A DNA stretch of 64,000 bases from Stereum hirsutum FP-91666 SS1 (Eukaryota > Basidiomycota > Agaricomycetes > Russulales > Stereaceae): contig NW_006763134.1 in the NCBI RefSeq assembly GCF_000264905.1, forward strand, positions 2,332,580 to 2,396,579, in the 5' to 3' direction. Positions 1 through 11,875 of the stretch are shown in pieces. A program made the translations under genes and the position numbers. The stretch's first letter is position 1. Each line of letters opens with the position of its first letter. Under the pieces are notes generated by a model. That model was given only the letters and a program-made list of their open reading frames with translations, made no database searches and was not told the origin of the DNA.

Positions 1-188
1 AAAGAAAGAAAGAAAAGAAAAGAAAAGAAAAGAAAAGAAAAGAAAAGAAAAGAAAAGAAAAGAAAAGAAAAGAAAAGAAAAGAAAAGAAAAGAAAAGAAA
101 AGAAAAGAAAAGAAAAGAAAAGAAAAGAAAAGAAAAGAAAAGAAAAGAAAAGAAAAGAAAAGAAAAGAAAAGAAAAGAAAAGAAAAGA
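1..188. repeat. AAAAG pentanucleotide microsatellite
   Basis: A run of aaaag units, slightly irregular in the first dozen bases, continues to about position 188 and then breaks into ordinary sequence. It begins at the window edge, so its full length is unknown. It does not resemble the fungal telomere repeat TTAGGG. Confidence 0.97.
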
Positions 189-1177
189 AGAATAATAATG
201 TCCCGGTGGCCAATATCCTGCCTCCAGCATTGAGTCACCTGAAACTCTCGTCTTTATTAGTTGATGCACCTCCACGGCTGCAACAGGCTCTCCTGTTGGG
301 TATAGACACCTTCGCCACCTGAAGTACACCTGAAGTGCCGCACCTCTGGAGTTCGAAAAGTCCGCCTATAGGCCTATAGCGGGCAATTCTTTCCCCGACT
401 GGCGAGGGTATGTCTGCAGGGTCCTAAAGTCTTGCACACTCTCTTTGCATCAATTGGCACGTATAACTGATATTCAGTGGAGTGCCTTACGCTTTAAAGG
501 CATACACGGGCAATACATGCGCCACAGTGGCTACAGGACAAGATGTGGCCCCGGCAACCGGCACCTTTGATGCCCAATATGGGACACTGGTGGCCCCATC
601 GGGCACTAGTCTCCCACAGACGGACCTTGGTGTTGAAGACAGGACGTTCAACGTGTCAAGTCGGGCACTCTCCATCCCTGTATGGCCTTTCAAGCGGGGA
701 GTTTTAGTAGTATAAATGAGTTTTGAAAACGAGAATGAGTTCTGACAATGAAAACCAGTTTTGGCATCAAGAACGAGTTGAATATGGAAATGATGGTTCG
801 GTTTCTGTCAAAAGTGCGAGAACGTCCCGATTTGATTAAAAACCGGTCCGGAAACCACTGTTCTCATGCGAATAATTTTGTCCGGTGAGGACCTTCATAG
901 ATTTCCTCAACCTCGAGTCCTCTTCCTCCGCAATCTTTCACATCCCACCCATCTCCAGGCTTTCATGTTCGCACTCACTCAGCATACGACAGTCTTACCT
1001 TCTGCTCGAGGTATCAATTCTGCACACGAGAACGCTCGAATGGCGTCTCAAACACTACCGTGGACTTCCTATTGTTGTGGCGGCCTATGAGGTTTTTCGG
1101 TGGCGCAGACTTCCAGCTGCATATATATGCCCTGCTCTAATCTCACGGCGCCCCCTTCATCCTGACTCTCTCCTGTC
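189..1177. other. Intergenic region upstream of the ISG12-like gene
   Basis: No gene family was recognised on either strand. Short open frames are present but lack a plausible splice structure or family motif. The last part probably holds the promoter and 5' leader of the gene starting at 1178. Confidence 0.5.
1121..1128 (+). promoter_or_regulatory. Possible TATA box of the ISG12-like gene
   Basis: The stretch atatatat lies 57 bp upstream of the chosen ATG at 1178. Position and composition fit a core promoter, but AT-rich octamers also occur by chance. Confidence 0.3.
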
Positions 1178-2122
1178 ATGTCTCATCCCTTGGTTGTCTT
1201 CAATGACCGCGCTTTCAAAGTCCTTGAGCGAGGTGATATTATAGAATGGTTGGAGACGGTTTCAGACTGGTGTGACACGGAGAAACGAAGCGACAGAGTC
1301 GAGATCGCTCTCAGCTACCTTGGACGCCCAATCTCCGTATTCATACACAGGTTTGAGGATATGTTGCCATCTCACTGGCGCTGGTCCTGGGCTGTCCTAT
1401 TCAACGTGCTCAAAGCACTTCAAGGTGAGTACTCTGCTGACTGTCGGTCTTGCACCAGTCGACGTAAGCTTTGATCAACAGAACAACTCGCCATGATGAC
1501 CCAAGCATCTCGCCCTACCCATGGCTCTGGACAGAGTGATAGTGGACTGTCAACAGGTAAGCATGGTTATTATTTCAGTCGTTCTGACTCGCTTTTACAT
1601 CCTTATATAATACCGAATCCCTATCCATTCTCCCAGCCGTGAAGGTCGTTGGCGGTGCCGCGCTTGTTGCAGGCGTGGCTGCGTTAGCCGGTGTTGGACT
1701 GACGCGATCCTTAGGATTCGGAGCAGGAGGTATTGCAAGAGGTGCGTGATAAGCATCTGACTTCACAATCACCAGAGTGGCTCACCTTCGTTCATAACAC
1801 CCTTGTATTACTACATCTAGGCTCCGCCGCAGCTCGTTGGCAGTCCTCAATCGGAAGTGCTGCCAAGGGCAGCTTATTCTCCAAAGCTCAGAGCTTGGGC
1901 GCCACTCGTGCTGTTACTACAGCTGTAGCAGCGGCTGGAATGGCGGGAGGTCAAGCAATGCAAAGACTACGACCCGCGCTACAAATTATGCAGAGCACAG
2001 GAGTGGCTCGAATTCTTGGTCCGTCGCATCAGATAGAGTTGGACTGGAACCATGCAGCTACAGTCGATATACCGGTTGAGTTCGTGCGCGAGGTTAGACT
2101 CATGGGTATCCGAGCAGATTGA
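1178..2122 (+). CDS. Ifi-6-16/ISG12 (IFI27)-like hydrophobic protein, four exons
   Basis: Exons 1178-1424, 1482-1556, 1637-1741 and 1821-2122 join in frame to 242 residues. The N-terminal ~80 residues (MSHPLVVFNDRAFKVLERGD...) are soluble and unrecognised. Residues ~108-175 are Gly/Ala-rich and hydrophobic: VKVVGGAALVAGVAALAG, then LGFGAGGIARGSAAARWQSS, then LFSKAQSLGATRAVTT. The order (hydrophobic helix, GFGAGGIA.GS.AA, QSLGA) matches the Ifi-6-16 domain, where G-F-T-G-x-G-I-A-x-x-S-I-A-A and L-Q-S-x-G-A are hallmarks. In animals this family contains interferon-induced proteins of mitochondria or the nuclear envelope; fungal function is unknown. A further ~65-residue soluble C-terminus follows. 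The first ATG of the coherent frame was chosen. Alternative: another Gly-zipper membrane protein. The match is by eye, so the family call is moderately sure. Confidence 0.72.
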
Positions 2123-2931
2123 TCATTTATCTCTCTACATACGTTGTTGTCCGACGAACAATCTTCTCGGTGCGGCTCTGGAAGCAGGCTCAGATGGTTT
2201 GACCACCACTCCGAATCTGGACGCTCCTTTCCTCTGCATGTTTATATGAGTGGATACCCCGTTTATGTACTAAACACGGCGCTCGAGGAAGATGCTGTGA
2301 GGCCCGAGGCAGCCTAGTTTGGGTGTATCTATTCGGCACATCCTTGTGGGTGGGTTGAGGTTGGAAAGATGATTGGTGGCGCAAGTGAGGCTTAGGGCCC
2401 GTGTGAAAAGTGCCACGCAACACCGTGATATTTTCGAAAAAGCGTTTTAATTTCTCCTCCCCTCCATCACCAGCGACAACGACGCAAGTCGGCTGCGATC
2501 CAACTTGTCGCGCTTTTCATCGCTCGTTGACACTCGGATTGCAATAATCAGAATTCTAGTCTATATTATGCTACGCGTCGCTTCAGTCTCGTTTCTTGTT
2601 GTATCTAGAATAGGGATGCAATGCCTTTCGGCGACCAGGGCTGGGACCCTTGTGCGCATCATCTCATGCGAAATATTACTCTTGTTTCATGCTCTAGAAC
2701 GTATCGCTTTCTCTTGACCCACAATGGTCAATGGACATCACATAGTAGGTCATACGCATGACGTCAAACGGGTAGCTGTGGGTCTCACCCACCTCAAAAC
2801 CCCACACTCGTGTAGACAATCTGGAACTGTTCTCGTCTCTCTATCATCGACATTGGTAGCTACTCCGTCTCACGTCTACGATAGTATAAAACCTACCTTG
2901 CCTGGCTGCTGATTCTGACTTCAAAAGACTT
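2123..2931. other. Intergenic region
   Basis: No gene recognised. It contains the 3' flank of the ISG12-like gene and the promoter of the NmrA-like gene. Confidence 0.5.
2885..2890 (+). promoter_or_regulatory. Possible TATA box of the NmrA-like gene
   Basis: tataaa lies 47 bp upstream of the ATG at 2932, with no other ATG in between. A short leader of this kind is common in fungi. Confidence 0.4.
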
Positions 2932-4013
2932 ATGAACATGACCATCCTCATCGCCCCGGCCACCTCTCGCACGAACTCCTATGTCATCGATGCTCTCCTC
3001 AGCCAAGATCCGAAAGTCTCTCTTCGCCTCCTCTGTCATTCTTCAAAGTCGGACTCGGCCGTCAAGGAAAAATACAAGGCGTACTCATCCGTCAGCACCG
3101 TCGTCGCCGATTTCTTGGACCCTCCGATCCTCGAGTCCGCCATGACCGACGTGAACGCCTTATTCTTGAACTTGCCCCTATCGAAGAACTCAGTGCAGGC
3201 GGGGAAGAATGCGATTGATGCAGCGAAGAAGAAAGGAGTGGAGAGGGTTGTGTTTTGCAGCGTTTTACATCCGTTTATACAAGGGATGAGACATCATAGG
3301 CAGAAACTGGAGTGCGTGCTCTTGTTTTACCTTTTTTGCACATCGCTAATTAAGATCGTGCGTCACAGTGTCGAGGAGTACTTGTTTGAGTCTGGGTTGA
3401 ACTATACTATTCTCGAGGTACGTCTATTCCACCTCCATCGATTGCTCCCAGTGCAACACGTCTTGAACGATCCGTTATTCCCAGCCAACCCACCTCATGC
3501 AAAACATACCCCTCTCCCAAGCCATCCAGACCGGATCACTTCCCCTCCCTTACGCAACCACAGTCCTGCAGGGCTTCCTCGACATACCCGACCTCGCACA
3601 AATATCCGCCACCATCCTCCTCTCACCCACTCCTTCGGACCACTACTTCGCACGATACGAGCTCACGGGTTCCAACGCCACATATGAAGACGTAGCGAAG
3701 GTGATCTCGGAGGCGGCCGGGAAGGAGGTTAAGTGTGCGAGAGTAGGTAAGGACGAGTTGGCGAAGAGGATAGGTGCCGGGGATGAATGGACCAACGAGA
3801 CGCTGAGGATCATGCTGGAGTATTACGAAACGAGGTGCGTCATTTCTTGTCTTTTGATGTGAAGGATGGTACATTGACTGGGATGCTGATGGGCGGGGAA
3901 CTCTTAGGGGTATTCCGGGTAACACCAATACTACGAGGTGGCTACTTGGACGCGAGCCCGCGAAATGGAAAGATGTCGTCGAGCGGGAGATGAAAGCTAT
4001 TCAAGGCCAGTGA
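2932..4013 (+). CDS. NmrA-like NAD(P)-binding Rossmann protein
   Basis: Exons 2932-3311, 3369-3417, 3485-3834 and 3908-4013 give 294 residues in frame. The protein opens with MNMTILIAPATSRTNSYVIDALL, a Rossmann strand with a degenerate Gly-rich loop, then VSTVVADFLDPPILESAM and VNALFLNLPL, the usual NmrA beta4 region. RVVFCSVLHPF.QGMRHHRQK and VEEYLFESGLNYTILEPTHLMQN match the 'H..K...E..L..SGL.YTIL.P..FM.N' signature of the NmrA/HSCARG group. A substrate-side region (LTGSNATYEDVAKVISEAAG) and a C-terminal WLLGREPAKWKDVV helix follow. These proteins are atypical short-chain dehydrogenases; some are redox sensors and some are reductases or isomerases of secondary metabolism. The weak Gly motif means catalytic activity cannot be assumed. 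No pathway partner is adjacent. Confidence 0.9.
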
Positions 4014-5811
4014 AGCCTACACGCAGGAATGTGTATCATGTAAAATTGCTCTATATCGTCTGCCTCTCCTTTTTCTCGACGTGATGTTTGAATCACGCAT
4101 CATGGAAAGAGCTCAGTTCTCTTGGGTTCGTCTGCTACCATCAGTATCGAACTCATCCGTGAAGACGCATACAGAAGTCAACGTGTATGGTTCCCGTACT
4201 TGAGTCAATTTGCGATCCTCTGAGACCTCATCTACCTTCGTCAATTGTTGTGTCCGTACGAAATGAAGATGTGGCGCGGTGACTTGGGGAGCCAAAAATA
4301 AATTAGCAGGATGCGGTGGCTGCAGTCGTTGGGACTTTGGCCAAGTGTTTGGCCAAGGATAGTTTTGTGGGTGAGGGTCGGGGCAGTTGCGGTTCCCGGT
4401 AAGAAAAGGAGAGCTTTGTGTTTGTATTGGTGGCGTTGCAGTGTGTTTCTGTTGAACTGGGCATGATCAGGGTGTACTACAGATCCCTTGTTGTGAAAGC
4501 ATACCCGAACTCGATATTTCTGTGGCAGCGCCTTTGGGCTGCGTTCTATGGGATCATCGATACTGTACTTCCAGGCGTATGAAACGTGTAACCGTCGATA
4601 AAGAGCGGTTTTTAACAAGGTTGAAATCAACGCGGAAGCGCAAGTGCCAAGAAAGCCTTGTAGAAAATAGGCGGTGCCACAGCGGGATCAGAACAAGTGC
4701 CACTTGTCACAGACTTCGGAGCATTCCGGATGCACCATGATAGGCTTGACGAATAATATTGCCTCGTCGTCGCAACCGCCATCGCCTCCGATGAATTATC
4801 CTTGAGGTCGAAGCCTGTCCAAGCTCAATCGGAAAACCTCACCCGTCTGCTTTGATATCTATTTGTTCCGAACCATATCCTCCTTCCCTCAAACGTCCTA
4901 GCTGCACTGCTCCGCACCGACATGTTCTTTGACAGCTGGGGCATCATTTTTTCCGGATCTCTCATTCCAACCAACGCCAATTGCAATGGTCCACCCGAGT
5001 ATCCAAGAAACATCTGATAGCCTCCTATGAGACAGTCAACGCATAGGAATAAGCGGCCTTGTACGACCGACCTTCCAACCCTACGCAGGCTCAAAACCAG
5101 CGTTCTCGGAGGACATCGGGATGGGTTCATCAAGAGATCTTGTGGTTCGTCTCGGTCGCGCCGATATGCATTGACTCGTTTCTTAGAGCAGAAATCATGA
5201 TACAACGAGTGACTGGACAAGACTCGCGGAACGCCACACGTCAAGTATATACTTACACCGCCTCGCGAAACCCGATTATGATTTACCACGAACGTTCAAC
5301 TCGAGGACAACTCTCCTCGGCAGGGTCTTGCAGTTGTATTTCAACCATATATGTCGCTTCTACTTTTACTCCGTATTCTGTGTACTGCTGGAAGAGTGCC
5401 CTTCGGTTGTCCTTGGGGGCGCGGAATGTGGCGTCTTGAAGTCCATATCTAGCAGAAATAGCTGTGCATTTTAACGCTTAGACAGCACTTTTGTCCCACA
5501 AGGGCGTGGTCGTGGGCTGTGTTCTATAATTGTCAACCATATCACGAGTCACTCTTGCAGTGCCTGTCCTTGTTCCTCGTTTCTAACCCTCATCTGAGGA
5601 CGTCTTAGCCCCAGTCCAGCCACAACCGCTCATACGGGGTACTTAAAGGTCCGCCCTCGCACTTTCACCGTTTTTCTTTCACAATCTTACACAATACGTT
5701 CATCTTCTCTATTAGCTTCTTAAGCAATACACGGAAGCCTCGACTTACTGCACGCACCTTGCTGCCCCCTGGAATACACGCCTCCGATCATACCCATCCT
5801 CCTGACTGACC
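4014..5811. other. Intergenic region, 1.8 kb
   Basis: No supportable gene. A minus-strand frame at 4825-5289 (154 codons) and one at 4241-4630 (129 codons) have no recognisable motif, and no splice extension was found. The last ~150 bp is pyrimidine-rich and is probably the leader of the band-7 gene. Confidence 0.5.
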
Positions 5812-8304
5812 ATGGCAAGCAACTTTGGCGACAACACCACTATCGTCGAGGACGACCGCGACACCTCCTACAACCCGAGCAAGGACCGTCTCTCGAACGG
5901 CAACGGCAAATCAACTCGCAATGCAGATTACAAGCGTAGGCCTGCGGTGCCGGGTTCATTGGCCGCGACGGCAGTGGACTACCTCCAGGAGGAGCGTCCG
6001 TTCTTCGTCATGATTGGGAAGGATGGACCAGCAGGAGCTATTGAGAAGCTGGATCAGCAGCTCAGAGCGGTGAGTTGCTCGCTCAGTCTAGTGATGAGTA
6101 CGGTCATCATCGGGATGTCAGCAGCTTACGCTCTTGTGCACATTTGACAGTCCGGCAGGCCACATATCCTTTCCAAGAAGGTACGCTGCCATTGATCATG
6201 ATAAATGGAGATATGATTCCCAAGCTTTCGATTTTTGACACCCTTTATTTGTGGATAGAAACCCACGGACTGGATTGGGAAGGAGATTACGCCTGGACGT
6301 CTTGGCCTCATTAACCATGGTGGCCTTCCCAGTCTTTTGGTGAAGCCGGGGCGTTACCCCGGTTTCCCGCTGCGCAATTGGTGGGCGAGGGATTTCAAGG
6401 GAACACAGGGCCGTAAGTGTCTTAATCGTGGCGCTTGTGAAATTCCACGTAGACAAAGTCTCTGACTATAGATCTGTTCTACAGTTTCGGATACGGTCAT
6501 CGAGTTTCAAGGGTTGACGGTTGTTCAAGTTTCACAGAATCAAGTGGGTCGCATTTTGATTCTGACTAGAGACGTTGAAGCTTACATCGCACTCAGGCTG
6601 CTGTCGTTTCGGACCCAAGGGTACGTTGTTTCGAGATGAAGTCTGTGCATTGCGTTTAGGATCTGACTCTCTTGTTATTAGAATCAAATATTCGTGATCA
6701 AGAATACTGGTTTCGTGGCCTACGGCATCGAGGGAACCTACAACGTTCTCGCCGTCGTCGATCAGACACATTTACCGGTCAAGCCGGTCGTCGACCCCCT
6801 CACGAACGTCGTCCTCGGCTCAGTATATGAGGTAAAGATGGCCGGCCAAACCGGTCACAAGGACGGGAAGACACAAGAATACGTTGTAGCTATGTTGTAA
6901 GTCGAAATCTCTTATTCTCACACAACGCTCTCTGATGAACATCGATGGTTGTTGCACAAAGTTTGAACATCCCTGCAAACAACTGTGCCATCCTTCAGAA
7001 GAACGATGATTTGGAGCTTCTCCCTGCTGGTCAGCATTACATCACGAACCCAAATGTTACGGTCCGCGGCCTGTATACTCTGGGCGAGAACCAGCTAGAG
7101 CTACCTACGAAAGACATGTACGTTTCCGGCATGTTTCGTGTGGTTGTTTGATATTGATGGTACGATCTATTAGTTTCACTCGGGACCAAGTGCCAGTGAG
7201 CTTGAAGCTCTACCTCAAGTGGCAGCTCAACGAGCCGTTGAAGGTATGTCGCTGTCTCACTCCAGTCAGACGATCCAACGGTCCCACCTAATGTATCATA
7301 ATAGCTCGCCCAACATGGCTACCATACACCATTTGACGCGCTCCGGGATAAGACTCAGTCCATCTTGACTCAGATTGTCGCCCATCGTGCGTAGTTAATC
7401 CATTTATCGTAGTATTGTCTATGTTGGCTCATTGGTCGTCATATACGTGATTTTAGTCGACTATAGTTCGATGGTAAAGCAGCGGTCTCTCGGGGGCGAT
7501 CATCTCGACGATGGCACGGATCCTTCTTCGGCTTTCCTTGATGCCCTCAGGACGCGCGCTATGGATGATCTTCACGAGGCTGCCTTGGAGTACGGTATTG
7601 TCCTGAAGGATCTGGCTGTCATTGACCGTCAATTTAAAGGTGCGTTTATCCAGACTGAGACGCCACAACGAGATGTGATCTGACGCTCGCGGCCTTTCGA
7701 CTAGGTGACATCGCCGCTACTATGGACAAGTTGACGACCCGTGCTTTGCAGGCACAAGTCGAGGCTGCTGTAAGTGATCTTCTTCTTCGTTATGTTTACT
7801 TCGAGTATTTTCTCATACCCCATTCTTTTGTCCTTCTAGAACGTTGACAGGGAGAATAGCAACAAGGTTAAGCAGGAAGAAGGCGCTCTGTCGGTAGCCC
7901 GCATCAAGGCTCAAGCCCGCAACGTGAGTCTCCGTCCCCGCGCAACATCCTAGTCATCATATCTAACCATAAGGATCATCCAGACCAACGCAGACTCCGA
8001 AGCCTACTCCGTCGTCGCAGCCGCCAAAGCAGAAGCGGAACGCATGCGTATCGACGCCGAAGCTAGAGCTGGTGCCACTCGCCTCGCAGCAGAAGCAGAA
8101 GCCGAGGCCACCCGGACCAAAGCCAGAGCAGATACCGAGGTCACAGACATCTTCGCTCGTGAGATGGAGATGCGTAGGATGGAGGTGGCGAGGGTGAAGG
8201 CGTTTGGGAATAAGGCTATCTTCGTTCCCACCGATGCTTCTGGGATGACTGGACCCATGGTCGCGGGTATGGCGGCTGGGATTGGTGCAGATGTGCGCAA
8301 GTGA
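5812..8304 (+). CDS. SPFH/band-7 domain protein, 13 exons
   Basis: Exons 5812-6069, 6151-6180, 6259-6412, 6485-6543, 6597-6620, 6682-6896, 6962-7117, 7174-7243, 7305-7386, 7457-7639, 7705-7769, 7840-7923 and 7984-8304 join to 566 residues. The N-terminus is polar. GRLGLINHGG and LLVKPGRYPGFPLRNWWAR introduce the SPFH core. The middle contains IKNTGFVAYG and LELLPAGQHYITNPNVTVRG, and VPVSLKLYLKWQLNEPLKLA is the typical band-7 'V.v.l.v.w.v.dp' strand. A long Ala/Glu/Arg-rich helix (AEAEAEATRTKARADTEV) precedes a Gly/Met-rich end, as in flotillin- or stomatin-type scaffolds. Such proteins assemble on membranes without enzymatic activity; no clear N-terminal membrane helix is visible here. Two very small exons (30 and 24 nt) are notable. 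Target membrane and partners are unknown. Confidence 0.88.
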
Positions 8305-9151
8305 TGAAACTTGCACACTCTCATATCTAGGGTGGCGTACGACGTGAGTTTGGGAGCGGTGGCGGAAGGAAGGGGACGCACGGCCTAAGTGAGATGGTTG
8401 TGAAGTTTAACGGACAGGTGTTCGGTATCATGATACCTGCGGTCGTTCATTTCGAAGTTGATTTCCTTGGATCTCGTTCGATTACATTCATTCCAGATTA
8501 TACTGTTGCCCTTTTACTGTAGCAAGTTCTATACCATAATGTCGCATCTTCTTGATCGTCAACACATGAACTTCGAGAGTAAGCCTCTGGCCGTGTGCGC
8601 ATGTCTTCTTGTCTCGCTGACTTTCACAAACGCTGGGATGGGTGCTGTAAACCGTGAGGGTGGACCGTGTGAGTATGTGTATTGTGGCGCTAACATTGAT
8701 CTTTCGATATCGAACGATGTTGTCTTTCGAATCGAACCATCGAAGGCATACTCACCGTGACCTGTCTAGAGTTTTACTCATGGTCAGGCAAGTGATACAT
8801 GTACAGATCGAGCACCGTTCGGATCGCACCCGAGAGCGAGGAGTTTCGTACATATTGGCCTTGAGGCGAAACATGCTTCAATCGTTTTGTTATCGAGTTA
8901 CACGCGGCCACACTATCTCGAATTTTTTGTACACGACATTGTATGGCAGGTACAGGCACGTCGAGATTCATCGCATTCGTTAAATGAGAAAGGAAAATGA
9001 GAGACATGAGAAGAGGAGAGAAAGTGAAAAAGAAACGAAGCACAGGAAGAGATCCATACGGACTTATTGCAAGGAAGGACAGAGGACAATGTGGATGCGA
9101 AGCCAGTGAACCGAAGCCTTGCACTTCCTTGCAAATACCTTACCTTTAAGC
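8305..9151. other. Convergent intergenic region
   Basis: Lies between the 3' ends of the band-7 and agmatinase genes. No gene, RNA or repeat recognised. Confidence 0.5.
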
Positions 9152-10846
9152 CTAAGCAGACTTCCCCAGAGGGGTCTTCGCCATGACGCTCATGACTTCG
9201 AAAAGAACCTGCGGATAGTGTCATGTTTAGTACCAGTCCACTCGGGCGACACACAGAAAACAAGAACGTACGTCGGCAGCAGCCATGGTGGTCAGCTCAG
9301 CGTTAGTGTCGTAAGCAGGTGCAACTTCGACGATGTCCGCCGAGACGATGAACAATCCGTCGAGGCCTCGGATGATAGTCCTCAGCTCGCGAGTAGACCA
9401 ACCTGAACCGTGGATTGTCAGCTCCGACATAGACTGCTCAGTACGAAAGTGAGCTTACCTCCGGTCTCAGGCGTGCCCGTCGCAGGGGCAAATGCAGGAT
9501 CAATGGAATCGATCTTCATCACAGGAAAAGTGAGCAAACGACGCATGCTGTAAGAGGGCTCGATTCTTACGTCGATGGAAAGATACACGGGAAGGTCTCC
9601 GACGGTCTCACGAATCTTTTTGATGATCCCCTCGACGCCTGCAGGCATTAGGTGAGCGCATGCTTAAAACGAAGGTATGGCAATGAGACGTACCTAAGGT
9701 GTCAATCTCACGAGCCTCAATGCGCTGGAAGCCAACTTCGTCGTCGTTAACGTAGTCAGCTGGTCCAGAGAGCGTCGTCCTGATGGCACCGTGCTACATA
9801 GACAGATGAAACTAGGATCACCAAGTCCTACTGTAGCGGACGAAGAGGAGTGGAAAGGAATCGGATACTTGCAATTGAACTTCCGTTACGAATGAGACCT
9901 TCCTGGCTAGCCTATATCGAGATTCAAGTTGAGTAAGTTGACACGATAAAGCCACAATAATGCCTCGAGGACTACATACCCAGTAGAAGTAGGTCCCATG
10001 ATTGATAGCCGCCTGCTCCGAGGGACTGCCGCCGAAGACAGCAGGCTTCCACGTATCAAGATGAGAATCGAAGTGGATAACAGAGATGGGGCCGTAGACT
10101 GAGTGGATCGACCTAAAAGAAGACATATGATGAGAAGAGATAAAAACGTGTTGATTAGCATGGACAATACCTTAAAAGGGGGAGCGTAATAGTGTGGTCA
10201 CCACCCAAGGTAATGATACGAGGGTGAGTCTTGCCGTCGAGGGCGAGCGGCTTCAAGAGGTTGCCGCTTGTATCATTCCCAAGAGGGGTAGCCGCAGTGC
10301 GCTGAAGAAGCTCCTTGTGACCACGGGAGATCTGTTCGATAGCATGGCGGTTGTCGTAGGGAGTCACAGGGATGTCGCCACAGTCCACGACCTTGAGACC
10401 GGCCTTGAAAGGGTTGACCTCGAGGGGCACGTTATACCCACCATACAACGTAAGGCGTCGAGAACCTGCGCGAATACCAGCTGGTCCAAAGCGAGCACCA
10501 GGCCTGTAAGATGTACCGGTATCCTGAGGAAGCGATAAGGACCGTATAATCGACCACGAGGGTAGCTGGGACTTACGAAAGGTGCACCCAAGAACGCGAT
10601 GTCGAACGTCGTGTCCTTGTCTTTCGTCAAACACTCGACCCAGGGTAGTTTCGCAAACGTCGCGATACCAGAGAAAGTCGAGTAGGCAGTGACTTCATCA
10701 GAAAAGAAATCGTCTGAGTATGCGGCCTGATAGGGGTAGCGGTTGAAACCCAGAGGAAGTTGGTCTTCATCATGATGATCGTGCTGAAGACTGGCTGAAG
10801 CCAGGGAGGTGACGATAAAAGCGAGGAGTGGGGTACGGGGGAACAT
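9152..10846 (-). CDS. Secreted agmatinase-type ureohydrolase
   Basis: The protein starts with a classic signal peptide ([19 protein letters not shown]) followed by a His/Asp-rich mature start. Exons then give [76 protein letters not shown] and [15 protein letters not shown]. These are the ordered Mn-binding motifs of the arginase/agmatinase fold: GGDH, D.H.D, and SIDID.IDPA with TPE(T)GG. The final exon ends in AKTPLGKSA. The ureohydrolase reaction releases urea from a guanidino substrate such as agmatine or guanidinobutyrate; the exact substrate cannot be read. A 57-bp in-frame intron splits SID|IDSID, so an unspliced reading would insert 19 residues into the active site. The signal peptide suggests secretion or the vacuole, unlike the cytosolic bacterial enzymes. 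Confidence 0.92.
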
Positions 10847-10902
10847 GGTGCTGAGGCGAAAAGCTGGAAGTATCTTACCGTCTCAGGCGGAGGAGGGCGT
10901 CG

Positions 10903-10910
10903 TATTTATA
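10903..10910 (-). promoter_or_regulatory. Possible TATA box of the agmatinase gene
   Basis: On the minus strand the sequence reads tataaata, 57 bp upstream of the ATG, with a pyrimidine/purine-biased leader in between. Confidence 0.4.
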
Positions 10911-11202
10911 TTACGGCCTGACGCCGGGGGGGAAGAACGATGACGACCTCGAACCCTCCTGACCCGCATCGTCAAATGCAGGCCTCGGCAACGTAATCCG
11001 AGTCCCGCCTCGCTTGGAACGTATTTCCAGAACAAATTGGACCAGCGACTATGTTTCGCAAGGTGGCAGCGGCAATCGTAGTGCGGCCGGCCTTGAGGCG
11101 GTGGAGGATCGTCTTATCGAACGTCTGGGGTAGATAAGAAATACGATGCCAGAAGATGTGAACTTGCGAGCCCAAAGTCCACCGCCCGGGGAGTGTCACG
11201 AG

Positions 11203-11760
11203 TGAACATAGGGCAGCTTGACAAAGGCATATGTCCTGACCTTGTCGTAAGTCTTCTCACAATGCACATGCAGACTCTCAAACATGATGTACGAAAGTCC
11301 CCATACATCACACAATACGAATTCAAGCCCAGCCTGCCGTCACCCGAGCCGCCGACGTTCATGGCCATGATAAATTGGCCGCGCGCGTGGATAAAGATGA
11401 CAGCGACTCACGACGGAAGCATAATCGTCGCTGTTAAAAGGCTCGGCTGGGAGCGGTACGCCTCGGCAAAGCGCATGAAGAGTTCGAATGGTCGACAAAG
11501 GACCCTCAAATTGTCTGGCCAATTTCATCCATTTTATCGAAGAGCGCTGGCCGTCCGTGGAGTCAACGATTGCGTCAGGTACTGCTGGCAAAGACGCTGC
11601 ACTTCGAGCACGGGGCGGAGTCCCGGGAAACACGCTGAAGAATCTTTATCGAAGGTATGATCGACTACAATATCGAGTTTGTCCACCAGCTGTGCAAAAA
11701 AAAAGTCGCCCGGGGCCCACAACTGTATCATGAGATGCCGCATGTAGACAGCTAATCCAC
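11203..11760 (-). CDS. Possible unrecognised gene between agmatinase and MATE genes
   Basis: On the minus strand, frames with protein-like composition can be linked. QLWAPGDFFFAQLVDKLDIVV occurs near 11.68 kb, then a frame with DSTDGQRSSIKWMKLARQFE near 11.53 kb. Across a possible intron (gtgagt near 11.41 kb to cag near 11.34 kb) follows FVLCDVWGLSYIMFESLHVH, ending in a stop near 11.20 kb. No family was recognised, no start is clear, and the link between the first two frames is unresolved. The bounds are approximate. It may be a small hypothetical gene, a relic, or chance; the region lies between two divergent genes and must also hold their promoters. Confidence 0.2.
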
Positions 11761-11875
11761 GTACGGCCTCTGAGTGGAACGTGAAACCTTAGGCCCCTCA
11801 AAGAGGGCCGAGATCGGCGACCAGATAGGAAAAATGCTTTCAGCGCACGTATAAGATCTCCACCTGGGCCAGAGG

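Noticed and set aside
1..188. Possible telomere or subtelomere at the left edge
   Set aside because: The repeat is AAAAG, not TTAGGG, and ordinary single-copy genes follow directly.
4825..5289. Minus-strand 154-codon frame
   Set aside because: No recognisable domain, no supporting splice extension, and composition like neighbouring non-coding DNA.
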